Shown in pieces: positions 48,882 through 60,548 of a stretch of 64,000 nt of DNA. Position 1 is the first letter of the stretch. Each line of letters begins with the position of its first letter. The stretch comes from an uncultured Lachnospira sp. (lineage in GTDB: Bacteria > Bacillota > Clostridia > Lachnospirales > Lachnospiraceae). A program made the position numbers and the translations under genes. The notes beneath the pieces are model-generated. The model was not told the origin of the DNA and did not search any database. It was given only the letters and a program-made list of their open reading frames with translations. Location of the stretch: NCBI GenBank assembly GCA_934343805.1, contig CAKRIN010000001.1, forward strand, positions 143,981-207,980, written 5' to 3'.

Positions 48882-49724
48882 TTATTTTAAAGTTGTCAGT
48901 AACTCTTCAAAAGGTACCCCGTCCGTAAGCGGTATATCCATCTCAATAGCTTTAAGAATACATTTTTTAATAAATGTCGAGGCCTTTCTTACTGACTCAT
49001 GAAAATTCACGCCATTAACAGCATCCGCTGCTATTATAGATGCAAATATATCTCCTGTTCCCGAACGCTGTGTTCCAACCTTCATTGTTTTAATAAGATA
49101 ATCTTCCCTGTTCTTCTCGTAACAGTAATTGCCAATATACTGTCCTCGCTGGATTCCGGTAATAACTATCCTGGATGGTCCCATTGCAACAAGCTTCATG
49201 GCAATTCTTTTAAGTTCATCATTAGAATAATCCGGCTTATATGGTTCATCCGTTATAATGCACGCTTCCGTCAGATTAGGAGTAAGAATATCGGCATATT
49301 TTACAAGCTTCTTCATCTCCTGACAGGTTTCATCCGTATATGTAGGATACAGGTTTCCATAATCTCCCATAACCGGATCAATCACAACTATATTATCTTC
49401 TGTTTTAAAATTTTTAAAAAATTCCTCAACAATAGCAATCTGATTATGTGAGCCTAAAAATCCTGTTACAATTCCATCAAATTTAAGGTTTAACTTCTTC
49501 CACTCCGCCATGTAATCCGGCATACTATCTGTAAAGTCCTTAAAATAGAAGCTCTCAAAGCCTGTATGATTAGAAAAAATCGATGTAGGCATTGGACAAC
49601 ACTGGATTTTCATTGCTGATATAATAGGCAGTTCAACTGCTATAGAACATCTTCCAAAGCCAGAATAATCATTAATTGCAGCTATTTTCTTCTGGTTGTT
49701 ATGAGACACATTATTCTGTTGCAT
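48882..49724 (-). CDS. Pyridoxal/pyridoxamine kinase-like (PfkB/ribokinase superfamily)
   Basis: A 280-residue kinase. The N-terminal INDYSGFGRCSIAVELPIISAMK, TSIFSNHTGFE, VVIDPVMGDYGNLY, LTPNLTEACIIT and the anion-hole motif RSGTGDIFASIIAADA (catalytic Asp) fit pyridoxamine kinases of the PdxK/PdxY/ThiD branch. Pyridoxal versus hydroxymethylpyrimidine substrate cannot be fixed by sequence alone. Confidence 0.85.
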   Translation of the reverse strand: MQQNNVSHNNQKKIAAINDYSGFGRCSIAVELPIISAMKIQCCPMPTSIFSNHTGFESFYFKDFTDSMPDYMAEWKKLNLKFDGIVTGFLGSHNQIAIVEEFFKNFKTEDNIVVIDPVMGDYGNLYPTYTDETCQEMKKLVKYADILTPNLTEACIITDEPYKPDYSNDELKRIAMKLVAMGPSRIVITGIQRGQYIGNYCYEKNREDYLIKTMKVGTQRSGTGDIFASIIAADAVNGVNFHESVRKASTFIKKCILKAIEMDIPLTDGVPFEELLTTLK

Positions 49725-49817
49725 ACTGTCTCTCCTTTCGTCTTAATGCAGAATGAGCTGGACAGATTAATATTAGTCTTCCTGCAATTTCCGCACAAAT
49801 CTTTATCCTTTAATATA

Positions 49818-49850
49818 CAAAAAACTGGCATATGATAACATAGCCAGTTT
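49818..49850 (-). terminator. Terminator after recO
   Basis: On the minus strand AAACTGGCTA and TGCCAGTTT form the stem, followed by six T. It ends the M16-era-recO transcript. Confidence 0.85.
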
Positions 49851-49859
49851 ATGCATAAT

Positions 49860-50603
49860 TTATATGGTCAGATTAAGCATTTCTTTTGACTTAAATTCTT
49901 TATCAAAAACGTGTTTTTCCAACCGGTTAACTATCATTCCCAGTTCACGCTCAACCTCCACTGTTACAGTAAATGAATACAATTTTGCAAGCTGTGATGT
50001 AACTATATACTGCAGAGTATATACTGCTGACCCTGACAGTCGTACACCATCATGCACTTCTCCTGCACAATTGCGGCAAAACATTCCATTTTTTGAAAAT
50101 GAGTACTCCGAAAGTTCTTTCTCTCCGCCACACCTGCAGCATGTAAAAAAATCCGGACATTCACCATTAATCGCTATCATTCTTATCTCATATATATATC
50201 TTATAAGTTCATAGCTTATGAGTTTTTTCCCAAGTGCTTTCAGAGTTATATACAAAACATTTATCATTTCTGATGCATCCAGATTCTCTCTTCCATAATA
50301 ATCTGCAATTTCAGCAAAATAACACGCATAACATACTGCATTAAGATCATTTACAACACCTTCAAAATACTCCCTCGCTGACGCCTTATACATTGTATAT
50401 GAATCACGTCCGTGGTATACGTCAAATGTTCCAAATATAAAGCTTCTTGTAACACCGATAAGTGCACTGTTAGGTTTTCTTGCTCCTTTTGCAAATACTG
50501 TGATTTTGCCAAGTTCTTTTGTAAGAATAACCAGTCTTCTGTCATATTCCCCGACAGGCATGGCAGAAAGTATCATGCCTGTAACAGTCGTAACTTCTGC
50601 CAT
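49860..50603 (-). CDS. recO: DNA repair protein RecO
   Basis: Anneals single strands and loads RecA with RecR. The 247-residue protein has the OB-fold N-domain (VTGMILSAMPVGEYDRRLVILTKELG) and a zinc motif CCRCGGEKE...CRNCAG (about 147-174). The start at 50603 follows GGAGGAGAAA; an ATG 15 bases upstream precedes that ribosome site. recO following era is the usual Firmicute order. Confidence 0.94.
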   Translation of the reverse strand: MAEVTTVTGMILSAMPVGEYDRRLVILTKELGKITVFAKGARKPNSALIGVTRSFIFGTFDVYHGRDSYTMYKASAREYFEGVVNDLNAVCYACYFAEIADYYGRENLDASEMINVLYITLKALGKKLISYELIRYIYEIRMIAINGECPDFFTCCRCGGEKELSEYSFSKNGMFCRNCAGEVHDGVRLSGSAVYTLQYIVTSQLAKLYSFTVTVEVERELGMIVNRLEKHVFDKEFKSKEMLNLTI

Positions 50604-50654
50604 TTTCTCCTCCTGCATATTTACAGTTTTTATATTCCCCGGACATATAGTAAA

Positions 50655-51623
50655 CTATTTATCTTTTTTCTTATCATATCCAAAATTCTTAAGAAGAATA
50701 TCACTGTCACGCCATTCTTTTTTTACCTTAACCCAGAGTTTGAGATTAACTTTCATGTCAAGCTGTTTTTCAATCTCGTATCTGGCATTGGTTCCGATTT
50801 TCTTAAGCATTTCGCCGCCCTTGCCAATAATGATTCCCTTGTGTGAATCTCTTTCGCATATGATAGTTGCGTCAATATCTGTTATAGGACCTCTTGCATT
50901 TCTTCTTTCCTTAAAGCTGTCAATAACAACTGCGATTCCGTGTGGAATCTCGTCATTTAATGCATGAAGCGCCTTCTCTCTTATAAGCTCAGCAACAATC
51001 TGTTTCATTGGCTGGTCTGTAACTGTATCTTCATCATAATACATCGGGCCGTAATCAAGATGTGAGAATATAACATCAAGCAGGTCGTCAACGTTATTTC
51101 CGTTCCTTGCACATACAGGAACTATATCGACAAAATCAAGTTCCTTTCTGTAGCAATCAATAACCGGAAGTATCTCCTCTTTCTTAATTGTGTCAGTCTT
51201 ATTGATAACAAGAACTATTGGAGTCTTACATTCCTTCAGCTTCTCTACGATATGCTCCTCGGCAGTTCCAAGATGTGTTGTAGGCTCAACAAGCCAGCAT
51301 ATAAGATCAACCTCGCTGATTGTCTTCTCTGCTGCGCCAACCATATATTCTCCAAGCTTGTTCTTAGCTTTATGGATACCCGGAGTATCAACGAAAACAA
51401 TCTGTCCACGCTCATCAGTATATACAGTCTGTATTCTGTTTCTTGTTGTCTGAGGCTTGTTAGAAGTAATCGCAATCTTCTGTCCGATTATCTGATTCAT
51501 AAGTGTTGACTTACCAACATTAGGTCTTCCTATAAATGTTACAAAACCTGTCTTAGTCCTTGTGTTTTCTGCCTTAGCTCCCCCGGTAATCCCGCTGGCC
51601 GCAAGCATTTCGTCTAAATTCAT
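50655..51623 (-). CDS. era: GTPase Era
   Basis: Ribosome-assembly GTPase. The 322-residue protein has GRPNVGKSTLMNQ (G1), the T of RNRIQ (G2 region), DTPGIHK (G3), NKTDTI (G4), and a C-terminal KH domain with IIGKGGEMLKKIGTNAR. About 20 extra residues precede the G domain. The start at 51623 lies five bases after AAGGAG; upstream codons fall in the M16 gene. Confidence 0.96.
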   Translation of the reverse strand: MNLDEMLAASGITGGAKAENTRTKTGFVTFIGRPNVGKSTLMNQIIGQKIAITSNKPQTTRNRIQTVYTDERGQIVFVDTPGIHKAKNKLGEYMVGAAEKTISEVDLICWLVEPTTHLGTAEEHIVEKLKECKTPIVLVINKTDTIKKEEILPVIDCYRKELDFVDIVPVCARNGNNVDDLLDVIFSHLDYGPMYYDEDTVTDQPMKQIVAELIREKALHALNDEIPHGIAVVIDSFKERRNARGPITDIDATIICERDSHKGIIIGKGGEMLKKIGTNARYEIEKQLDMKVNLKLWVKVKKEWRDSDILLKNFGYDKKKDK

Positions 51624-51639
51624 AAAATCTCCTTTTCTA

Positions 51640-54600
51640 TTAACCCTGTACCTTAATAAGTGGCTGTATCTTATCAAAAAGTTCACTCTCTTTATTAATT
51701 TCCTTGCTGCTTCCCACAACGCAGAAATAATCCTCGTCCATCGCACATCTTACAAGTGGTGCAAGTTCTCTTATCTTCTCTACAGTACAGTCAAGAACCT
51801 GTCCTCTTTCTTTCTTCAATGACTCATAATCTGTGTTACAGATGTATGCACCAAATGATCTTGTTCCCTTTGCAGCCGGATTCATAGGTGTGTCAATATC
51901 TCCTATTGTTCCGATTATGAACTTCACCATATCTCTGTCGCTTACATCAAAATGTTTAAGATAATCCGCTGCATTTTCATATATCTCATTAGTCTTTCTT
52001 AAATTAGGATCTCTGTAAGAAACCATATACATATCACCATTTCTGTACGAACCGCTCATACAGCCATATGCGCCGCCCTTAACTCTTATATTAATCCAGA
52101 GATAGTCATATGAGAATATAACCTTAAGCACTCTTAATGCTCCTGTATATTCATAACCTCCATCCCTGAAATTACCGCATCTGGCAACATACTGGACCTG
52201 TGAGGCTGAGGTATATCCTGTCTTTACATTTGCAGGCGTATACTTTCTCTCGCATACTGCCATGTCCGATTTCTTCAATTCAGCCGCATATTTTTCAAAA
52301 GCAGGCTTAAATGCATCATATCCCTTATCATCAGCAGTAAAGCTTACAATAATGTTTTCCTTATGGAATATATAAGTCACAAGCTGTTTTAACTTGTCTG
52401 CAATGTCTTCCTTAAGCTCGTCAAACTGAGAATCAAGTTTCTGGATAAGTTCATAGAAACCATATCCTCTCATCTCATTGGAATAATAAGCATTTCTTGA
52501 GAACTGTGCCATACCTGCAAGCATTGCTGTCGAATGTCCTGCACTTGTCATAGTGCTTTCCATCCTTGACTTAAGCTTGGCAATTATTTCCTTGAGTCTC
52601 TTATAATCCGAAAACTTTGTCTTATATATAATTTCATTCATCATATCAAGCACAAACCGGATATTGTCGTAAAGAACCTTGCCCTTAACCTCATACATGA
52701 TAGTACATTTGTCAAAATCCTTATTATCTGTGTATATGGCAGCATCTGTTGTAATCCCGCCACAGTTGATATTGATTTCATTAGTCAGTTCAGTATATGT
52801 GTATTCTTCTGTATCCATAAGACCAAGAACCGAGCTTAAAAGTCCGATATATGGAAGAAGCTCATCAGGCACATTCCTGCAATCATAACACATCATTATA
52901 TATGCGATTCCATTAGTGAACATATTATGGTGGATTACATCAACACCACCAATCTTTTTAGGATCAATATATAACTTAGCTGGCTCCCTTGTGATATCCT
53001 TTAACTCAAGCTGAGGAATCTTCTCAAGATCCTTCTGGTCTGAAGGTGTATCCTGATATTCTTTAAGTGCCTTTGTCTGCTTAACAAGCTCCTCAAGCTC
53101 TTCCTTAGAAAGAGTTGCCTTATACTTTGCAAGCTTCTCTGCTTCTTTTGCTTCCTTTTCCTCTGCAAGTCCGTGCTTTGGAACAAGACTCAATACAACC
53201 TCATGGTTATTATTAATAATATTATCTTCTATGAATTTCTCGAAGAATCCATTCTCTGAATTCTTCTTGATTATTTCAAATGTTTCACCTGCCTCAACAT
53301 GAATAAACGGCTTATTCTCATCATAAAGCCAGCTGTCCATCATCGTAAGATAATACATAAGTCCTTTTGGATATGGACCGAAATCAGCTTCTCTGTATTT
53401 GAATTCGTAATAGTTAATTCCTGCCTTAACCATTCTCCTGCTAAGACCATTCTTAACAATATCTGAAAGGGTATCTTCAACAACTTTTACAAATCTGTCT
53501 CTGTCACTCTCATTGGCATTCTTTGTAATAATTGAATACACCGGCTGGTACACAGAAGTCTCTAGCACGCTGTACACATCTGTTCCAATTCCTGCATCAA
53601 TAAGTGCCTGCTTAAGCGGTGCCCCCGGAGCCATAATAAGTGCATAATCAAGAATCTGTAATGCAAGATAGCTTACAGGGTCTGTTGATGTTCCGATAAC
53701 AACATTGTAAGAAAGATAAGTATTATCTTCTTCTGGTTCATCGTCAGTAATTGCATACTCTCTTGTCTCATACTCAGGTGCGTCAAATGCTTTCTGGAAA
53801 GTCACTTCAGCGTCTATATTGACATCATTCTTATCAAAAGCTGACAGATATTCCCTATCAAGATATTCAAGTCTCTCATCAACATCAATATCACCATACA
53901 GGTAGATATAACTGTTCACAGGATGATAATATTCCTTATGATACTTAATGAAATCTTCATACTTAAGCTGTGGTATAGCCTCCGGATCACCACCAGATTC
54001 ATTTTTATATTCAGAATCAGGGAAGAGTGATACAAATGTATATCTTGAAAGCACATCATCTGCTGAAGAATACACACCCTTCATCTCATTAAATACAACT
54101 CCGTTGTAAGCAAGCTCTCCGTCAACATCTTCAAGCTCATAATGCCAGCCCTCCTGCTTGAATATCTCCTCATGTTCATACATTGCAGGATAGAATACAG
54201 CATCCATATATACATCCATTATATTCTTGAAATCCGCCATATTGCAACTCGCAACAGGATATACTGTCTTGTCCGGATAAGTCATAGCATTAAGAAATGT
54301 GTTAAGAGAGCCCTTGCATAACTCCACAAACGGGTCTTTAACCGGATATTTTCTTGAACCACACAAAGTAGAATGTTCAATGATATGCTGCATTCCAGTA
54401 TCATTATCCGGTGGTGTCTTGAATCCTATAGAAAACACCTTGTTATCATCATCATTAGAAATAATGGCAACTCTTGCACCTGATTTCTTATGCTTTAATA
54501 AAAGTCCCACAGAATTAAGGTCATTAAGCTTTTCTATATTAACAAGCTCATATGCGCCGTAATCTTTATTAAGTTCACTATATTTTGTTTCTAAATTCAT
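51640..54600 (-). CDS. M16C-family zinc metallopeptidase (presequence protease-like)
   Basis: A 986-residue cytosolic peptidase of the PreP/Cym1 group. The inverted zinc motif HxxEH is HIIEH (about residue 77) with the following STLCGSRKYPVKDPF; the downstream acidic ligand is in NAMTYPDKT/ GVVFNEMKGVYS. Two M16 halves are joined by a charged helical linker with KEAEKLAKYKATLSKEELEEL (around 487-510). Substrates are likely small peptides. Start chosen by the GGAG six bases upstream of 54600. Confidence 0.92.
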   Translation of the reverse strand: MNLETKYSELNKDYGAYELVNIEKLNDLNSVGLLLKHKKSGARVAIISNDDDNKVFSIGFKTPPDNDTGMQHIIEHSTLCGSRKYPVKDPFVELCKGSLNTFLNAMTYPDKTVYPVASCNMADFKNIMDVYMDAVFYPAMYEHEEIFKQEGWHYELEDVDGELAYNGVVFNEMKGVYSSADDVLSRYTFVSLFPDSEYKNESGGDPEAIPQLKYEDFIKYHKEYYHPVNSYIYLYGDIDVDERLEYLDREYLSAFDKNDVNIDAEVTFQKAFDAPEYETREYAITDDEPEEDNTYLSYNVVIGTSTDPVSYLALQILDYALIMAPGAPLKQALIDAGIGTDVYSVLETSVYQPVYSIITKNANESDRDRFVKVVEDTLSDIVKNGLSRRMVKAGINYYEFKYREADFGPYPKGLMYYLTMMDSWLYDENKPFIHVEAGETFEIIKKNSENGFFEKFIEDNIINNNHEVVLSLVPKHGLAEEKEAKEAEKLAKYKATLSKEELEELVKQTKALKEYQDTPSDQKDLEKIPQLELKDITREPAKLYIDPKKIGGVDVIHHNMFTNGIAYIMMCYDCRNVPDELLPYIGLLSSVLGLMDTEEYTYTELTNEININCGGITTDAAIYTDNKDFDKCTIMYEVKGKVLYDNIRFVLDMMNEIIYKTKFSDYKRLKEIIAKLKSRMESTMTSAGHSTAMLAGMAQFSRNAYYSNEMRGYGFYELIQKLDSQFDELKEDIADKLKQLVTYIFHKENIIVSFTADDKGYDAFKPAFEKYAAELKKSDMAVCERKYTPANVKTGYTSASQVQYVARCGNFRDGGYEYTGALRVLKVIFSYDYLWINIRVKGGAYGCMSGSYRNGDMYMVSYRDPNLRKTNEIYENAADYLKHFDVSDRDMVKFIIGTIGDIDTPMNPAAKGTRSFGAYICNTDYESLKKERGQVLDCTVEKIRELAPLVRCAMDEDYFCVVGSSKEINKESELFDKIQPLIKVQG

Positions 54601-54676
54601 ATCAATCTCCATTCCTGCCCTTTTCTAACAGAATTTTGCGTGTGAAAAGTCCCTGTTTTTCGCACTGACATCTTCT

Positions 54677-54720
54677 AAATAAAACACCCCACAATGTAGG
54701 ATTTTACCACATTGTGGGGT
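54677..54720 (-). terminator. Terminator of the hrcA-grpE-dnaK-dnaJ operon
   Basis: ACCCCACAATGT and ACATTGTGGGGT form a 12-base stem; the minus strand continues into GTTTTATTT. Confidence 0.9.
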
Positions 54721-54768
54721 AAGTGTAAACTTACTTATACTATGCGTATATCTTAAAGTGCATTTCAA

Positions 54769-55896
54769 TTACTTTCCAAACAAGCCCTTTTTCTTTGAGT
54801 GTCTCTCTGTTCCAGTAAGTGTCTTGTCATATGCAAGAAGTGCATCTTTCTGTTCCTGGTTAAGCTTTGTAGGAATATCAACAACAAGAGTCATATAATG
54901 ATCTCCTCTCATCTGAGGATTTCTTACTGTAGGCATACCTTTGCCTTTAAGTCTTACTCTTGTGCCAGAAGCTGTTCCCGGCTTAACTTCATAAAGTACT
55001 TCACCATCAACTGTCTTAACCTTGATTTCCCCACCAAGAACAGCTGTAGGATAACTAATCACTACATTAGAGAAGATATTATATCCATCTCTTTCAAACT
55101 CTGTACTCTGTGAAATAATAACCGCAACTAACAGATCTCCTCTTGGACCTCCATTAGTTCCCGGTTCACCTTTGCCCTGTATCCTTACGCACTGTCCGTT
55201 ATCAATACCGGCAGGTATATTAACTTCAATTGTCTTCTTGCTGCTTATATAACCAGTTCCATAACAATCCGGACATTTTTCCTTTATTATCTTACCTGTT
55301 CCGTGACAATCCGGACAAGGCTGCTGGCTTCTTACCATTCCTAAGAATGACTGCTGTGTAAATGTAACCTGACCTGTTCCGTGACATTTGCTACAGGTTT
55401 CTGGAGATGTTCCAGCCTTAGCACCTGTTCCATGACACTTACCGCATTCGTCTTTTAATGTTACATCTATCTGTTTCTTTGTTCCTCGTACTGATTCATC
55501 AAATGTAATTCTGACATTAACCCTTACATCAGCACCTCTTCTTGGTCCATTACTGTTTCGTCTGCTTCCGCCGCCGCCAAACATACCACCAAAGAGATCT
55601 CCAAAGATATCTCCCATATCTCCAAAATCGAAGTCGAAGCCACCTGCTCCAGCTCCACCTGCTCCGCCTTCAAATGCGGCATGGCCAAACTGGTCATACT
55701 GTCTTCTCTTCTCAGCATCGCTTAACACCGCATAAGCTTCAGAAGCCTCCTTAAATTTTACTTCAGCTTCTTTATCTCCAGGATTCATATCCGGATGATA
55801 TTTCTTTGCAAGTTGTCTGTATGCTTTCTTAATAGCAGCGTCATCGGCATCCTTAGGTACACCAAGGACTTCATAATAATCTCTCTTATCTGCCAT
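54769..55896 (-). CDS. dnaJ: Chaperone DnaJ
   Basis: Hsp40 cochaperone of DnaK. The 375-residue protein has the J domain with HPD (KYHPDMNPG), a Gly/Phe-rich segment (about 75-110), four zinc CxxCxGxG repeats ([32 protein letters not shown]) and the C-terminal substrate-binding domains. It ends the operon and is followed by a terminator. Confidence 0.97.
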   Translation of the reverse strand: MADKRDYYEVLGVPKDADDAAIKKAYRQLAKKYHPDMNPGDKEAEVKFKEASEAYAVLSDAEKRRQYDQFGHAAFEGGAGGAGAGGFDFDFGDMGDIFGDLFGGMFGGGGSRRNSNGPRRGADVRVNVRITFDESVRGTKKQIDVTLKDECGKCHGTGAKAGTSPETCSKCHGTGQVTFTQQSFLGMVRSQQPCPDCHGTGKIIKEKCPDCYGTGYISSKKTIEVNIPAGIDNGQCVRIQGKGEPGTNGGPRGDLLVAVIISQSTEFERDGYNIFSNVVISYPTAVLGGEIKVKTVDGEVLYEVKPGTASGTRVRLKGKGMPTVRNPQMRGDHYMTLVVDIPTKLNQEQKDALLAYDKTLTGTERHSKKKGLFGK

Positions 55897-55930
55897 GATT
55901 GCTTCTTCCTCTTTCTTATTTAATCAACAG

Positions 55931-55960
55931 AAACTGCACGGAGTTTTCACCCCATGCAGT
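55931..55960 (-). terminator. Hairpin between dnaK and dnaJ
   Basis: ACTGCA and TGCAGT arms enclose an imperfect GGGG/CTCC pairing, followed on the minus strand by TTTCTGTT. It may attenuate dnaJ relative to dnaK or set an RNA processing point. Confidence 0.5.
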
Positions 55961-55986
55961 TCTTTTCAGTCAGTCATTACTGACAA

Positions 55987-57888
<1,902 letters not shown>

Positions 57889-57940
57889 CTATAATTAAAT
57901 TGATTAATACCTTGTGTTACATATGCCTTGTGGCTTTCCG

Positions 57941-58585
57941 CTAGTTAGCAACCTTGACCATGCTATGTCTTATAACATGGTCTCTGTATGTGTAGCCTTT
58001 CTCAAACTCTTCAACTACAATGTTCTCTCCAACTGAATCATCATCAACATGCATTACTGCGTTGTGGTAATCTGGATTAAACTCTCCGCCTAAAGCTTCG
58101 ATAGGCTTAACATCAACATCCTCAAGCATCTTTAAAAGCTGCTTGTGAACCATATCCATTCCCTTAGCGAATGGAGTTTCAAGTTCCTCATCTGTCACAC
58201 TCTTAAATCCTCTGTCGAAATTATCAACAATAGGCAAAAGCTTCTTAATGATATCTGAGGCTCCCATTTCGAACATAGAAGATTTCTCTTTATCTGTTCT
58301 CTTCCTGAAATTATCAAACTCGGCCATCTGCCTCTTTACTCTGTCCTGAAGTTCTTCTATAACTGCATCCTTAGGATCTTTCTTCTTAGAGTTATCTGTG
58401 CTCTCATCCTGTGCCTCGGCCTTGTCTGATTCTTCAGTTTCACATGCATTCTGACTTTCATCAGCCTTACATTCTGATTCGCAGTTACAGGCTTCTTCTT
58501 TCTTAGCATCAGTCTCCTGATTCTTTTTCTCTTCCTGAACTGTCTCTTCTGAATTCTTTTTCTTTACATCCTTTGACACTTCCAT
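57941..58585 (-). CDS. grpE: Nucleotide exchange factor GrpE
   Basis: Releases ADP from DnaK. The 214-residue protein has the coiled-coil and C-terminal beta domain with FDNFRKRTDKEK and HNAVMHVDDDSVGENIVVEEFEKGY. The first 70 residues are acidic and hold an unusual cysteine set ACNCESECK...NAC (C33, C35, C39, C48). It is 12 bases after hrcA. Confidence 0.95.
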   Translation of the reverse strand: MEVSKDVKKKNSEETVQEEKKNQETDAKKEEACNCESECKADESQNACETEESDKAEAQDESTDNSKKKDPKDAVIEELQDRVKRQMAEFDNFRKRTDKEKSSMFEMGASDIIKKLLPIVDNFDRGFKSVTDEELETPFAKGMDMVHKQLLKMLEDVDVKPIEALGGEFNPDYHNAVMHVDDDSVGENIVVEEFEKGYTYRDHVIRHSMVKVAN

Positions 58586-58596
58586 ACCAACCTTTC

Positions 58597-59691
58597 CTAA
58601 GTTTTCTTAAATACATCATCCAAATGCGTCTGCATCTCTTTTAAGGTATCAACAACCTTTTCATAATCCATGCGCTTTGGTCCAATAATACCAATTGTTC
58701 CCTTCATTCCATCCTGCAATTCATATGTGGCAGTTACCACACTACAGTCTTTCATAGACTCAACTGGTGTTTCATTTCCTATATATACCTGAATGCCGTG
58801 GTTATCATCTTCAGTCTCATCTGAGTCGCCTTCATCATTAACAAGTCCAGATAAGCCCTGCTTTTCCTCCAAGGCATATATAAGCTCACTCGCTTTCCCG
58901 GAATCACTAAGTTCCGGATACTTGAATATGTTAGTTGCACCGCTGGTATATATTTTCAGGTCGTCAGCCTTACTTATAGTCTCTACAATTGCATCTAACA
59001 CTTCTTTAACAATACTTATATGCTCACCTGCCTGGCTCTCCATCTTAGATATAAGTCCCAGATGCATCTCCTGCAATGAAAGACCTGTGAGTGTTGTGTT
59101 AAGAAGAAGATTAAGCTTCAAAAGATTTTCTGACGAAATATCTTCACTGATAGTTATAACCTTATTCCTTATCAGATTACCTTCCATAACAATAACTGCA
59201 AGAAGCTTATTAGGCTCAAGCTGTGACAGCTGAACAAATCTTAGCTTATTACCAGTTACCTTAGGAGTTGTTATCATAGTGGCATAATTAGTATTATTTG
59301 CCAGAACCTTTGCTACATTCTGAAGAAGCTCTTCTACTCTGTCTACCTTTTCTGATAAAGCATCCTTCATAGAATCAAGTTCTTTTTCCTTATTACCAAC
59401 CTGCTGTTCTCTTCTGGATATCTCTTCCTCTTTCTGAGCCATTAAATCATCAACATATAATCTGTAGCCCTTATCAGTCGGAATTCTTCCAGCAGAGGTA
59501 TGTGGCTGTACAATGTAGCCAAGCTCTTCTAAGTCTGCCATCTCGTTCCTTATAGTTGCTGAACTTAACTGCAAGTCAGTCAGCTTGGAAATCGTTCTTG
59601 ATCCAACCGGTTCTCCAGTATCAAGATAATTCTGAATGACAGCTTTAAGTATCTTAACTTTACGATCATCCAGTCGTCCATCCGTCTCCAT
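58597..59691 (-). CDS. hrcA: Heat-inducible transcription repressor HrcA
   Basis: Represses chaperone genes by binding CIRCE. The 364-residue protein has the winged helix (DRKVKILKAVIQNYLDTGEPVGSR; then SSATIRNEMADLEELGY) and the C-terminal dimerisation domain ending IGIIGPKRMDYEKVV. A short acidic stretch DEGDSDETEDDN interrupts the C-terminal half (about 300). The start is at 59691, after AAAGGAG; the frame extends to 59724 but that ATG lies inside CIRCE. Confidence 0.95.
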   Translation of the reverse strand: METDGRLDDRKVKILKAVIQNYLDTGEPVGSRTISKLTDLQLSSATIRNEMADLEELGYIVQPHTSAGRIPTDKGYRLYVDDLMAQKEEEISRREQQVGNKEKELDSMKDALSEKVDRVEELLQNVAKVLANNTNYATMITTPKVTGNKLRFVQLSQLEPNKLLAVIVMEGNLIRNKVITISEDISSENLLKLNLLLNTTLTGLSLQEMHLGLISKMESQAGEHISIVKEVLDAIVETISKADDLKIYTSGATNIFKYPELSDSGKASELIYALEEKQGLSGLVNDEGDSDETEDDNHGIQVYIGNETPVESMKDCSVVTATYELQDGMKGTIGIIGPKRMDYEKVVDTLKEMQTHLDDVFKKT

Positions 59692-59713
59692 GGCATCCTC
59701 TCCTTTCATCTTG

Positions 59714-59740
59714 TTAGCACTCATTAGATTGGAGTGCTAA
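59714..59740. promoter_or_regulatory. CIRCE operator upstream of hrcA
   Basis: Perfect TTAGCACTC-N9-GAGTGCTAA, located between the promoter and hrcA. Same arms as at 16333-16359 with a different spacer. Confidence 0.96.
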
Positions 59741-59753
59741 TATCGATACATTT

Positions 59754-59782
59754 AAGATATCACTACCTTTTCTGTATGTCAA
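59754..59782 (-). promoter_or_regulatory. Promoter of the hrcA-grpE-dnaK-dnaJ operon
   Basis: On the minus strand TTGACA (59777-59782) and TATCTT (59754-59759) have a 17-base spacer; transcription would start near 59747, so CIRCE lies at the 5' end of the transcript. Confidence 0.8.
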
Positions 59783-59839
59783 CAATAATATTTCTTTTTT
59801 CTATTAACAATTTATAAAAAGATTTAACAGAGCATAAAG

Positions 59840-59868
59840 TTGACTTTTCCGTTTAATGTGATACTATA
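59840..59868 (+). promoter_or_regulatory. Likely promoter of the sortase locus
   Basis: TTGACT (59840-59845) with TACTAT (from 59862) 16 bases later. It is divergent from the hrcA promoter. Confidence 0.55.
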
Positions 59869-59902
59869 AAAACATCTATTTTCGATTAATAGGAGGTATA
59901 TT

Positions 59903-60544
59903 ATGCACTTTAAAAAATTAGCAGCCGCTGCTGTTTCTTCATTAATTATATTAAGTATGAGCATTCCTGTTTTTGCAGCTGATCTTAACAGCTCAGAAAG
60001 CAATGTTTTATCAACATTATCTGACTGTAAAGTACCTGCAGAATATGTCAATCAGGCAAAGAATTATTTTCTTCTTGATGATGTTGACATTACTTCAGAA
60101 CAGGCTGATATAATCAATTCCCATATAAGAACTGCTAAAGAGAAAGCTGGAAATGCTTCCTCAATATCAGCTCTTACCTCTGAACAGCAGAGAGAAGTTA
60201 TTAACGAAATGGCTTCTGCTGCCTCAACTATTGGTCTTGGTGTTACTTATGATTCTTCTTCTAAGACATTACTTGTAACCAAAGATGGAACTGTCGTTCT
60301 TGAATCTGTTGGTGGCACTATTACATCCGGTGTTAAGAATGGTTCATCTTCTGGTAATACTACTATTAACAATACAACTAACAATAACACTACTAATAAT
60401 AATTCAGGAACATCTACTGGTATTATTAAACAGACAGGTACTAATATGTATGTAACATATGGTGTTGTAGGTGCACTGGTTGTTGTTCTGGCTGGCTGCT
60501 CTGTTATAATTTTCAAGAAGAATTCGTTTAAGAAGGAAGCTTAA
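59903..60544 (+). CDS. Secreted surface protein with IKQTG sorting signal
   Basis: A 213-residue exported protein. Signal peptide: residues 1-26, cleavage likely at VFA-AD. The folded part (27-143) is helical then beta (TSEQADIINSHI; LLVTKDGTVVLESV). It is followed by an Asn/Thr-rich low-complexity linker (147-170). The C-terminus is a textbook cell-wall sorting tail: IKQTG (175-179), hydrophobic helix 183-204, basic end KKNSFKKEA. The motif is not LPxTG. Five bases later begins a sortase, which probably anchors it. Ribosome site AGGAGGT. Confidence 0.82.
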   Translation: MHFKKLAAAAVSSLIILSMSIPVFAADLNSSESNVLSTLSDCKVPAEYVNQAKNYFLLDDVDITSEQADIINSHIRTAKEKAGNASSISALTSEQQREVINEMASAASTIGLGVTYDSSSKTLLVTKDGTVVLESVGGTITSGVKNGSSSGNTTINNTTNNNTTNNNSGTSTGIIKQTGTNMYVTYGVVGALVVVLAGCSVIIFKKNSFKKEA

Positions 60545-60548
60545 TAAC

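Noticed and set aside
59692..59724. Earlier start for hrcA
   Set aside because: That ATG falls in the CIRCE operator and has no ribosome site; 59691 does.
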